Source of the DNA: Trichosporon coremiiforme
Taxonomy: Eukaryota; Basidiomycota; Tremellomycetes; Trichosporonales; Trichosporonaceae
Length of the DNA stretch: 64,000 bases
Assembly (NCBI GenBank): GCA_039545355.1
Contig: BCJJ01000023.1
Location: forward strand, 373,362 to 437,361
Reading direction: 5' to 3'
Positions 48,855-58,699 of the stretch are shown here, piece after piece. Numbering within the stretch: the stretch's first letter is position 1; every line of letters begins with the position of its first letter. A program made the position numbers and the translations under genes. The notes beneath the pieces are model-generated. The model did not search any database. It was not told where the DNA came from and saw nothing but the letters and a program-made list of their open reading frames with translations.

Positions 48855-49563
48855 ATGGCCAAGGACGCCGAGCTCAAGGAGGAGAAGAAGAAGAAGCGCA
48901 AGTCGGACGTCGCCGACCTCGACGTCGAGGAGAAGAAGTCCAAGAAGGAGAAGCGCAAGTCGCTTACTGCCGAGGAGGAGAAGGCTGTGAGTATTTGCTT
49001 GATCGCGTACGCGGGAGAGCGTGTCCATCATTGTCCAAGCTACCCCTTCTGTGCCCCGAGCTGACCTTTCAGGAGTTCGAGGTCCCCCTCGACGCCATCA
49101 CGCCGATCGCCGTTCCCCTCGCCAACAAGAAGCTGTCGAAGAAGCTCTTCAAGACGGTCAAGCGCGCGAGCAAGGCGCGCCAGCTCAGGCGCGGTGTCAA
49201 GGAGGTTGTCAAGGCGCTCCGCAAGGGCGAGCAGGGTCTCCTCCTCCTCGCGGCCAACATCACCCCCGTCGACGTCCTCTCCCACCTCCCCGTCCTCGCC
49301 GAGGAGACCAAGGGTGTCGAGTTCTGCTGGGTCCTCAGCAAGGAGGAGCTCGGCGCCGCCTCGGGAACGAAGCGCGCCACCTCCTGCGTCCTCATCTGGT
49401 ACGTATACTTGAACAGCTGCGAAGTCTGGGCCTCCAACTCCAAGCTAACATTTCCAGCTCAGCACCGGCCAAGAACACCAAGGCCGACGAGACCGAGTGG
49501 AAGGAGGGCCTCAAGGAGTGCCTTGACGAGGTCAAGAAGCTCGAGACCGCCCCGACGTACTAG
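48855..49563 (+). CDS. NHP2: H/ACA snoRNP protein NHP2
   Basis: Three exons (48855-48986, 49073-49398, 49458-49563) give 187 residues. The first 44 are a Lys/Glu-rich acidic-basic arm (KEEKKKKRKSD, KKSKKEKRKS). The L7Ae-type core begins with ITPIAVPLANKKLSKKLFKTVKRA and contains RRGVKEVVKALRKGEQGLLLLAANITPVDVLSHLPVL, the RNA-contact and fold motif of Nhp2. NHP2 is a structural subunit of box H/ACA particles that guide pseudouridylation, and of telomerase in some fungi. L30e-family ribosomal proteins are an alternative, but the block NITPVDVLSHLP is Nhp2-like. The start context CACCATGG is strong and the exon phases agree. Confidence 0.94.
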
Positions 49564-49670
49564 ACTGGTTGTCTTTACGGTTTCGCAGTTTTGTCTTACC
49601 CGCTAGGGTTGTACGATAGAGCGCATGAATCAACGCATGCGACGGGCCCGCAGCCGCACACTATCGTTTG
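49564..49670. other. NHP2 3' flank
   Basis: 107 bp between the NHP2 stop and the first unit of the 34-bp tandem repeat. It presumably holds the NHP2 3' UTR. No further feature is seen. Confidence 0.4.
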
Positions 49671-49802
49671 TCACTGATGAGAATTTATTTTCTCGGAGAC
49701 GAGGTCACTGATGAGAATTTATTTTCTCGGAGACGAGGTCACTGATGAGAGTTGATTTTCTCGGAGACAATGTCACTGATGAGAGCTGATCTCGGAGACG
49801 AT
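49671..49802. repeat. 34-bp tandem repeat, four units
   Basis: Units start at 49671, 49705, 49739 and 49773, spaced exactly 34 bp; the last is shortened. Each begins TCACTGATGAG and ends in TCTCGGAGAC. The first two units are identical, units 3 and 4 have substitutions and a deletion. Each unit can fold a stem from GAGA(A/G) with (T/A)TCTC, and the first two can also form CTCG-GAGA-CGAG, a 4-bp stem with a GNRA loop. The array sits between the convergent 3' ends of NHP2 and the CHD-like gene. Confidence 0.9.
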
Positions 49803-49995
49803 GCAGGCCATAGGTCACCTGCGCTGCTTGCTCAGTGAGCGTGCCGTCTTTGCGGCGCCGCCAGACAGCCAGGATGCGTAGCTGCGTATGACCGTCGCCA
49901 CGCAGATCGGCGAGTGCTGCTAGGTTGGTGCCGAGATGAACAATGGGATGACGGGGTAAGTGATACATGTTGTCTACACTAGTCTACTGATGCAG
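49803..49995. other. Convergent intergenic remnant
   Basis: 193 bp between the tandem array and the stop of the CHD-like gene. A minus-strand frame from 49968 reads plausibly (NLAALADLRGDGHTQLRIL) but runs into the tandem repeat, and I do not recognise it. It could be a gene relic or chance. Confidence 0.3.
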
Positions 49996-52900
49996 CTAGA
50001 GCTGCAGTCTGAACTTTTTCTTGAGCTTCTGGGACGCGCGCGGTGTCGCACGGCTGCCCTGGCTCGCCTGGCTGGCCTGACTCGCTGAGGCGGGCGACAC
50101 GGATCCATTTCGCTCGCTCGGAATTGCTGATGGTGTATCAGAACCGTTCTCGCGGTTCTCGCGGTGCGGAGACGCAGAGTTGCCGTTCTGGCTCGGCTCA
50201 TGAGTGCCGTTGGACTGAGACCTGTCCACATCAGCCACAGCGGGTGCAGGCGAATGCGTGCCGTTGGCCGGTTCCGAAGACGCTTCTGCGGGAGAAGAAT
50301 TATCTGATGTCAGCTGAAACTGGAGGCCATCAAAGCTTAAACCCGCCACGCAGCTTCTTGACCTGACTGCACCCACTGTTGTTTTCGGCAGATTTGCCAT
50401 TGGCCTGAGTGGCCTGAGTGGCCGGCGGATACGCAGGCTGCGAATCCTCAACGAGGACTGGTCCGCTTTCGTCGTCGTCCACATCCATGATCTCCGTCGG
50501 TGGCTCCGGAATGTTGGCGCCTTCGGCTGCATCAGGAGCAGCAGGAGCAGCAGGAGCATCAGAAGCCTCGCCCTGGGTAGAGACCTCTGCAGTGGTTCCA
50601 GAGCGACCAGCTTCAGGCGTGGCCGTCTTCTGCCGCTTCTCGGCCGGCTCTCCGTTCGGCACGGGTGCCTCGTCCGTGATATCGACGACCTCGAGCCCCT
50701 TCTTCTTCTCCTTCCCCATCTCCTTATCTTTTGCTTTTCTCTTGCGCTTCTTGACGATACTCTCGATCGTCTCGACGTTGCGGTGCAGGATCTCTCTCGT
50801 GACCTGTTTCTGCACTGGCGTCATGGCGATGGGGACGATGATCTCGACCTTGGGCGGGAGCTTCAGCACGTCGCGCTTGATGCGACGCAGGATGTAGGGC
50901 GAGATGAGGTCGTGCAGCTCGGTGAGCAGGCCCTCGTTCAGGTTCTCGAAGCGCGTCTCGAGCTCCTTCAGCGCGCGGAACTTCTCCGGATCTAGGAAGT
51001 TGAGCAGGTTGAACAGCTCGCGCAGGTTGTTGTTTAATGGCGTGCCCGTCAGGAGCACGCGGAAGACGGAGTGCAGCTGCTTGAGCCGCGAAAAGATCAG
51101 AGATGAGTCAGACTTCACCCGCTGTCCCTCATCCACGATCATGCACTCCCAACGCGGCACATTCTTGAACATTGTGTGATTGTTAATGAACGATTCGTAC
51201 GTCGTCAGGATGACGTGCGCCTTGAGACCGTCCGCTTTCCCGACCTTGCCCGGGTGGTAGAGCTCGTGTGTTGCGATGAGCTTGCGGGCTGTTTGTCAGT
51301 TATGAACAGACTGAGGAAAACTCACAGAGTGCTTCGCCATAGTAGGGCACGACGCGGACGTCCGGGACCCACTTCTCGATCTCGCGCACCCAGTTCGTGA
51401 TTGTCGAGTTGGGCACGACAACCAAGTTGGGGTAGATCTCTTGCGAGCGCAGGTATCCAAGGAACGAGGCGACCTGAATCGTCTTGCCGAGACCCATGTC
51501 GTCGGCCAGGATACAAGACTGACGCTGATAGTACTTGTAGGTGAGCCACTGCAGACCTTCGATCTGGAATGGCATGAGCTTGCCGCCCGTGACACAATCA
51601 GGCTGCCCCTCTGGAGGGTCCTTCTTGAGCGCCGCTTCCTGGTCGCGTCGGCCAGCGGCGACTTCGCTGAGAATAGGGATATTAACCTGTCGCCCAGCGA
51701 GGTAGCGCTGCAGGGCTTTCCGGTAGGCCGGGTATAGCGGCGAGTCCTTCGACGGTGGGGTGTCGTAGCACGCCTCGTCGTACTGCAGGTTTTGCCACTT
51801 GATCAGCGCCCAGGTGACGAGAGGTGCGACCTCGTCGACATCGACCGCCGTTAGCTGCCGTTCGGCACGCAGTTCCCACTTGCGGATAGGCATGGCAAGC
51901 GATGGCGGGGGCGCGATCCCGTCACGCAACACCTCCGAAGGATCTTTCTCGTCGTCCGAGTCCTCGATACGTCGCTTCGCTTTCCGGCTGTTCTTCGGCG
52001 GGAGAAGGTACACCTCCAGGATGCGATCGATCGTACTCCAGTCAACCGGGATGCTGCTCTGGGCGTCCACGTCTGGCGGCGGACCATGGCCGCGCCACTT
52101 TTCCTCGAGAGCGTCCAGCTCTCGAGGGTGACGCTGCACGGGCTCGTCGTCCATGACGTCCCGGATTGTGGGCGCGCTCATCTCATCTCCTTTGGCGGCA
52201 AGGGTCTCGTTTGTGACGAGGTCCAGCTGCGGCCCCTTGTGCAGGAAATTCCTCAACTTTGAGCCATTGATGGAAAGCAGCCAGGCGTGAGGCACCCAGT
52301 TCAGATGGCGGAAGCTGCGGTCCTTCCACTTAACGAGATATTCGCGGGGTAGGCGATCCTTATAATTCGGAAGCTCGCCTGGCTTTCTCGGTGGTTCCTC
52401 AGCGTTCGCCGGCAGCGGGCGCCACGCAATGATCCGGTCTACGAGCCACCTCAGGTCGCGACAGCACTGGGCGTACCATGCACTCATGCCGTCCGCGTCC
52501 GGCTGCTGGTAGTAGGTGGCGATCTCGGACGTTGTGTACTTCTTACCAGCTGGGAACGGGTCGCGCACTGATATCAGCAATTGAAGAAACATAACAGTCT
52601 AGCTCACAATGCTCATAATGTATCGCTTGCTTGCAGCGGTCACAGCGGAACAGCAAGGGCGCAGGGGCGCTCTTAATGAGCCCTCCTTCGTCATCATCAA
52701 CGCCGATGGGTTCGTCTTCCGCTCCTGGCTGGCTGGCCCTCTTGGCCACCTGCGCACCGCCGCCATCCAGAGAATTCGGGGTCCGTGGTCGCGATACCTT
52801 GATGTGGCTCTTCTCGCAGACGAAGCAGACAGGGTACGCCTCGCAACGTGAGCAAGTAAACGTCGCCGCCTCGTCGATGCCGATAGAGCGTCGCCCAGCT

Positions 52901-54089
52901 TCCTCAGGATTGCGCGCGGCGATCTCAGCAAGCACTTTCTTCTGCTGAGCAGGGGATAAACATTTCTGGCTGTCAGCTTTCGACTCAGAGCTTCAACCTT
53001 ACCCAATGTGACGCGACGCAGCAGCGGACGCACTCGAGCCAGCCCTCGAGGCTCTCCGCGTGCTCAACGGGGTCGACAGGCTCGTCGAGGATGTCGTACT
53101 TCTTCTTGCGCCCTCTCTTTTTCGTTTTCAGTACCTTGGCGAGCAGCTCGTCCGCTGGGCCAAATCGACACCTCTCACAGAACTGAAGTCAACTAATCTC
53201 CGTGTGATGCGAGCTCACCGGTCGATGCCGCGTCAAGTCATCCTCGTCTTCGCTGTACGCCCCTCGGCTCTCCGGCTCAGAGTCGAGCTCGTCCATATCG
53301 ACGTCGTCGATCTCGGACTCGCCCTCGCTTCGTGTTTCGTATTCGCTGCCTTGCGGCGAGTTAGGCTGCGTCTGCCACTGCGCCTGCTGCATTGCGGCTT
53401 GTTGGCGGGTGCGGCGTCGTTGCCCTGATGGTGGTGTTTCGTGCTCTTTGCGCTGAGGAGTGTCAGCTGTTACGATTTCGTGGAGTCAGTGGAATCACTT
53501 GCGCCCTTGTCCTTCGCGACTCGAATACGCGAGGGTGCACTCTTCGCGTCAGTAGCGAGTCGTCCGAGTCATAGTCTGTCTCTGATGGCCCCATTGAGAA
53601 CTCCTCGTCATCGTCGCCGTAGCCGCCAAAGCCACGAGGAGTGCTTCTCGTCGAGTTCCTTGCCGAGCTACGAGTCGAGCGCTCCTTGCCCTTCCCTCCA
53701 GGCGGCTTGGCAGGCGCAGTCTCCTTCCAGCCGTCCTGGGCGGCGAGCGTCCGGCTGCGGGTCACAGTTGTGGGAGCCTTTAGTCCAAAAGCATAGGTGT
53801 AACGTTTCAGGTTGGAGAATGGCATGTAGGGGATCTCGACGATCGCCTGCCCCTTCCCTGCCTTGGCCGGGGCTGTGGATGGCCCAGCTATCGAGGACGC
53901 TCGAACGCTCCTAGCGGACGATGCGCGGTTGCTGCGAGTGCTTATCGGCTTCCCCGTGGCATGCCTCCGTTGGGGCTTGACGTCCTCCTCGATCTCGTCA
54001 AGCTCCTCGAAGTTCGAGTCCTCGACATCCTCAACGTCCTCGATCTCCTCCTCGCCTTCGGACTCGTACAGGACAGTCCTTGGCGGCAT
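49996..54089 (-). CDS. CHD/Mit1-like chromatin remodeller lacking the second ATPase lobe
   Basis: Seven exons (54089-53499, 53452-53219, 53182-53003, 52965-52608, 52567-51326, 51288-50377, 50303-49996) give 1274 residues. An acidic Ser-rich N-terminus is followed by Cys/His zinc-finger clusters of PHD type (CERC, CVRCC, TCSRCEAYPVCFVC, FRCDRC; about residues 277 to 455). Two chromodomain-like blocks follow (REYLVKWKDRSFRHLNWV and TWALIKWQNLQYDEACYD). RecA lobe 1 is complete: DDMGLGKT with Lys816, DEGQ at 921-924, LLTGTPLNN near 950, and LRRIKRDVLKLPPK. After HRN at about 1038 only low-complexity sequence remains to the stop. No helicase C-terminal lobe or RAHRxGQ-type motif is present, nor does the intergenic DNA beyond contain one. 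The first exon donor (GTGATT) and the last (GTGGGT) are the less certain junctions. Without splicing the last intron, translation stops near 50330, also without lobe 2. Confidence 0.8.
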
Positions 54090-54496
54090 GACGGGCAGCG
54101 ATCGCGGCCCTTGCGGCGGGCGAGTCTCGGACGATCAGCTGATAGTGTGAGCGGAGAGTGACGAGTCGACGTGCGATTCGTAGGGTAGTGGCGCCGGGTG
54201 TGGGTTGCTTTTGTTGTTGGTCAGGGAGGGCTAATGTCCACAAGCGTCATGTTCGACGCGTGCCGAGCACGACCGCGCCTGATCGATCGGTTGGCAGGTC
54301 AACTGTTACGCACGCCTGGGATCATGTTCCCACGCCTATTTGGCACTTGCGGTATGTGCGGGAACAAATCTCATGTTGCCGCCGGGCGAGCCAGGTACGT
54401 TACGCGTCTCAAGGCAATAACAAACCGGTCCGACCTTGCGACTGCTCTTGCCTTCGTCTCATCATCCATCAACCTGCCCATCCACGCGCCACCGCC
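54090..54496. promoter_or_regulatory. Shared upstream region, CHD-like gene / mitochondrial SSB
   Basis: 407 bp between divergent start codons, holding both promoters. The frames here are short and overlap. No other element was recognised. Confidence 0.45.
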
Positions 54497-55251
54497 ATGT
54501 ACCGTCTCGCCCGCCCCACCCTGAACGCCTTCGCCTTCGTGAGTCTGCTCACTGCAGGAGACGCGCTGTGCATGCCCCACATGGCGGCACGGCGCGCTCC
54601 TATGATGCAAATCTGACCCGTTCCCATGTCCGCAAGCGCTACGCGCTATACTGAGCCGCCACTGACCGTACTAGAAGGCCCCCGTCGGTCAGCGCAACCT
54701 CTCCAAGGCCACCTTTGTCGGCCGCCTCGGCGCTGCCCCCGAGGTCCGCGAGACCGCCAACGGCACCCCTTACGTGACGTGAGTTATGCTACACCACTGA
54801 GGCGACTGACGCGCCAGCTACAAGATCGCGTGCAGCAAGCCGGTCAAGAAGGACGCTGAGGGAAGTGAGTGCAGCTGGTGTCCCTTCAATGTCAGCTAAC
54901 AGCAGACGTTCTCCGTGACGAGCAGGGATGTGAGTTCGCTACCCTTGGGGCGCGCAGAACTGACACCAGACCCCGTCCGTGACGCGAGCTGGTTCACAAT
55001 CTTCAACTTCAAGCCGTCCGCGACGCAGTTCCTCCCCAACATCCCCGTCGGCACGCAGCTTCTCGTTGAGGGTGAGTTAACATCAACGTGCTCTTAGCTA
55101 ACTCTCAGCCACGCTCGACTCGCGCCCTCCCACCGCTGACGGGCGCGGTGGCGACGTTCTCATCCGGTGAGCTATCCATGTCACCTACAAGCTGACGTTC
55201 AGCGAGATCTCGCACCAGGTCATCTCGAAGAAGAAGCAAGGCGAGCAGTAA
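54497..55251 (+). CDS. RIM1: Mitochondrial single-stranded DNA-binding protein
   Basis: Seven exons (54497-54538, 54675-54778, 54818-54864, 54906-54929, 54970-55071, 55109-55166, 55203-55251) give 141 residues. The N-terminus MYRLARPTLNAFAF is a short mitochondrial presequence. The OB fold starts with ATFVGRLGAAPEVRETANGTPYVTYKIACS and continues with the aromatic block SWFTIFNFKPSATQFLPNIPVGTQLLVEA, typical of fungal Rim1-like SSB. It should coat single-stranded mitochondrial DNA as a tetramer during replication. Exon 4 is a 24-nt microexon. The C-terminus ISKKKQGEQ is short and lacks the acidic tail of bacterial SSB, as in other mitochondrial forms. All seven splice phases agree. Confidence 0.92.
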
Positions 55252-57357
55252 GACGACCCGTAGACTGTATCTTCGTATGTGAGAAGTTATATCCCGCCGC
55301 TTCTATTGGCCAGGGGCACGCTACGTCATCCGTGCAATCAGAGCTGTTACTGGGACTGGACATGACGCTGGGCGTGCACGGACTCAAGTCTTCTTGCCCG
55401 CAACGCTGAATACGGTCAACGAGGCCATTGCTTGATGTCGAGCTGAGAGCGCCCTGCGTAGTGAGCAGTGCCCGCGCCGATTCCGGCGATGTCGTGCCAT
55501 CCGCGTGGCCGTTCCTAAATGTCACCGGCGGTGAATGAAGATCGCCGCGCGCTCGGCAACTGATGGGCGATCAACGCGGCGCTCATGCGTATTCAGAGTT
55601 TGATGATACGGCAGCTGACGTGATGCGATCGTGGTACAGGGGAGGGAGTGCGGTGAGAGCGAGTTGGGTGAGGCACAAATCGCATAAAGTCAGACACCGT
55701 AAACTACCACCGGAAGCTCGGTGCAACTCGGCTCCGGTCCCTGGCCCTCGACGTCGTCCGACATTAGCAAGACGCCCAAGACGTGTTAGCAAGACACACC
55801 CATAGTTCAGTGCCAGCCCAGATCTGGCTGACGAAGCCCGGGTTGAGAGTCGGCAGGACCGCCAATATTCAGAACCTACAAGTCCCGGAGCATCTTGCAA
55901 TTTGAAAGCTCGGGGAGCCGGAACAGGTTGGGTTTCTCGCCGCGCCTATCGCGTCTATCCAACCACAGACCGCGGAAAGACACCACTTCCACCCGCCTTC
56001 GTGAATACTCGACTGTGCATCAGTACGGCTTTGGTCGGAATCGGGCGCGTGCGCACCGGCCCTCCCTCCTTTAATCTTCTGCATGCGAGCTTTCACATGT
56101 CAGTCCCAGTTAGAAGAAAGCGTATAAGAGGTACGCTGGAGGCACGATGCACGAAAGTGTTACCTCTGCAAGAATCGAAGGAACAACTCAGGCGTGACGG
56201 TCACGCGCCCCGCGAGTGCGTGCGTACGACGCGGCAAGAACGGTAGTCGTCTAGCTCGACGGCGGCAGCGGCAGCGACGGCAGCGACGTCGCAGAGTGTC
56301 GGTCTCCCTGTCGTCTCCCCACATACTACTGTCCCTGGCAGTTCCGGCGCTGGTTTTGCTACACCTTGACGGGGTATCGGTAGCTCATGCGACCCTCGAG
56401 GGGAGCGGGCACGCGGATACAGCTAGTCGAATTCGGTCGTGAGAACTGGTCAATATGCGTGAGTGTACGACATGAGCGTGGCAGAGACATGGAAGGAGAC
56501 GTGGAGCAGACGTGGAGCAGATTGTGAGTACCAAGGTGGTAGACGTGCAGACGGTCTAGGTAACGGTTTGACGTCGAGGCGATGCCGCCTGTGTCGGTCA
56601 CACACGACCGCTCCGAGCACCGCGTCGATGTGACTGATGGTTTCGAGAGTCGACAGGGCGGCGGAGACGGTGAGCTTATTCTCGCCGAACGTGGAAACCC
56701 CAAAAACACAGCTTCTCGAAGACCTCAAATGAAGATGCACAAAGCCGAACGACCGAATGTCTCCTTGTCCGAAGAAGGTCAGCTGACTGCCCGTGCACTG
56801 GCTTATCTCAGGCTCATGGTACGCGTCCATGAACGCGTCTAAATGTGAGAAGAGGCGAATGCCGAGGCACACCCAGACCCTGCAGCAACCCCCACCCCAC
56901 CCAGGACGTGTTTTACACAGGCACGTCATCAACTTGGAACACCCACTCCACAGAATAGTCTCGGCCCTTTGCATCTTGGACATCTCGACCACGACAGACC
57001 CGTCATGTCATACGTCAGGAGAAGTTATCGCCACGGCTGATCTATTCATATCGCTGCATCGCTCGCGCCGGTGTGTCCAGGTGACTCCGTTCCCCCGTCT
57101 GTGCCCAATCGGCGAGTTCTTTCGCTTCGTCTCGGGGACGACGCAGGACGGCCGACGCCATGTCTCAACGCCAGCTCGAGTATTGAATAGCACCAGGTTC
57201 CAACCCCCCACGCTAACAACGTCTCACCTGGGTCACATTAATCACATTGCTATTTGGCCCATTTCGCCGCACGCACACTGGGGATCCTTGGCTGGCCGAG
57301 GCTGATCCTGGCTGAGGTCGGCTGAAGAGCACTAAACCGTGTCTGCGCACATACTCC
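55252..57357. other. Gene-poor intergenic region
   Basis: About 2.1 kb with no splice-consistent coding chain on either strand. Frames are short, do not show the window's usual codon preference, and lack recognisable protein motifs. It should include the 3' UTR of the SSB gene. No tRNA or mobile element was recognised. Confidence 0.45.
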
Positions 57358-57445
57358 TGCATGTCTCCTGCACAGGTCCTGCATATGTTCTGCATATGTT
57401 CTGCATATGTTCTGCATATGTTCTGCATATGTTCTGCATATGTCC
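57358..57445. repeat. 11-bp minisatellite, eight units
   Basis: Eight consecutive 11-bp units from 57358: two variant units (TGCATGTCTCC, TGCACAGGTCC), five identical TGCATATGTTC units starting at 57380, and a final TGCATATGTCC. Since 11 is not a multiple of 3, it is unlikely to be coding. It lies in the gene-poor region. Confidence 0.95.
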
Positions 57446-58085
57446 TGGTCCAGGTCCGCAGCCACCAATCCAACCACCCACTTCGATTTCTGACAGAGTC
57501 AGCGCCTCGCACCTCTCGGCGTCACTGGTGTGCTCATGTCCCCCAATCCTTGATCATCTGTCAAACTGACATTGCCCCGACTGAATACCAGGTTGAATCC
57601 CAGGTCCGTTCATGTCAGGTCCCTCACGATCAATGCCAGGTCCGTCAACCAGGTCCAGACCCCATGTCCGTCAGTCCGTCTCCGTCACGTCTGTCAGTTG
57701 GCCCCACATTGAAGTATTCAGTGTTCCAATTGCGTCTGCAGGGTACGTGTGACCATTAAATGCCCAAATACATGACAACGGGACCAAGATGAGATGATGA
57801 GATGACGAGATGAGGTATGAGGTATGAGATGGAGTTACAACGCGCAGAGCATGATGGTAGAGATGGTAGAGTACAACGATGCGGCGTGAGATGCGTGCTT
57901 TGTGGGTTGTTTTTGGACGAGCCTTGGTGTTCGGCAGGCAGGCAGGCTGATTGGATTGTCTGCGCTGTCGGCGCTCAGCTCAGAGGCAGGTAGGAGAGTT
58001 CGGGGGCTTGCTCGAGCCTGCTCGAGGAGTGCAGGGGCTGGGAGGGGCCCAGAGAGCTTGGAAGTAGAGCGGGCAGCTCAGTACT
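57446..58085. other. Repeat-rich spacer with CAGGTCC and GATGA motifs
   Basis: The heptamer CAGGTCC recurs at 57450, near 57600, 57616, 57640 and 57652. From 57788 to 57832 the plus strand is a degenerate GATGA/GGTATGA simple repeat. No coding chain is seen. The right end abuts the 3' end of the TP-rich gene. Confidence 0.5.
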
Positions 58086-58699
58086 TCAAAGGTCCATGTC
58101 AATCTCCGCGGCGAACAGCCGGCGGGCTCCAGGCATCGGCTTGATCGGCCGCTTCGAGAGCTGGATACGGATGGGCGAACCGAGCATCGAAGGCAAGGGC
58201 TTGCGCGGCGTCGGCGAGCGAGGCGGCGACGGCAGAGGGTCGGCTGTACTGTCAGCGGATGTCACTCCAATGCTTGGCAGCGCCATCGTTGCCGATGGCT
58301 TCACGCTGGCTCGCTTTGGCGAGCTCGGCGCTTCGCGCTTCGCCTTCGCTACTCACCCTTGAACAAGATGCGCGCACACGGGGCGGTGCTGATGCGAGCA
58401 CGGCGGGGAGCGTTGGGCACGCGGGAGGAGGGGCGCGACTGGGGCGTGCGGAGGCCAGCAGGAGCAGGCGCGAGTGCGCACTTGGGCGTAAAGGGGATGG
58501 GGGTGTGCTTGCGGGGCGTCTTGGGTGCGACGAGGGTGCGAGGCGTGCGCGGGGTGGAGGGGGTGTGGGGCATGGAGATCTGCGTGGGGACCATGGTTGC
58601 TGAGATGACTTTGACTTTCGTCGAGAGCTGTGAGAGCTGGATGTCGTAGAGAGGCTGTTGAGCTTGCTGGGTGAAGAAAAACAGCCGCGCAGTCGACAT
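58086..58699 (-). CDS. TP-rich small disordered protein with RRLF motif
   Basis: Two exons (58699-58357 and 58243-58086) give 166 residues. The intron has a GTGAGT donor and the standard CGCTGACAGTACAG acceptor region of this genome, and joins two frames that each look coding. I do not recognise the family. The protein has eight Thr-Pro and three Ser-Pro dipeptides, with two full TPRK CDK sites (KTPRK and PTPRK). It has no predicted fold until a short C-terminus, GARRLFAAEIDMDL. RRLF at residues 155 to 158 is the canonical cyclin-docking RxL motif. The start at 58699 has the context GGACCATG; an in-frame alternative is the Met at residue 36, and the frame is open further upstream. Confidence 0.68.

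Noticed and set aside
49671..49802. Active tandem hammerhead ribozymes, based on CTGATGAG cores preceded by GTC
   Set aside because: The required GAAA core segment is not present (GGAGAC instead), and there is essentially no stem I between the GTC and the CTGATGA.
49705..49968. 87-residue minus-strand protein between NHP2 and the CHD-like gene
   Set aside because: Half of it is read through the tandem repeat and no family was recognised; kept only as a possible relic.
57213..57512. Small protein with repeated TYAEHMQNICR-like units
   Set aside because: It is only the translation of the 11-bp minisatellite in one frame, and all three frames of the array stay open.
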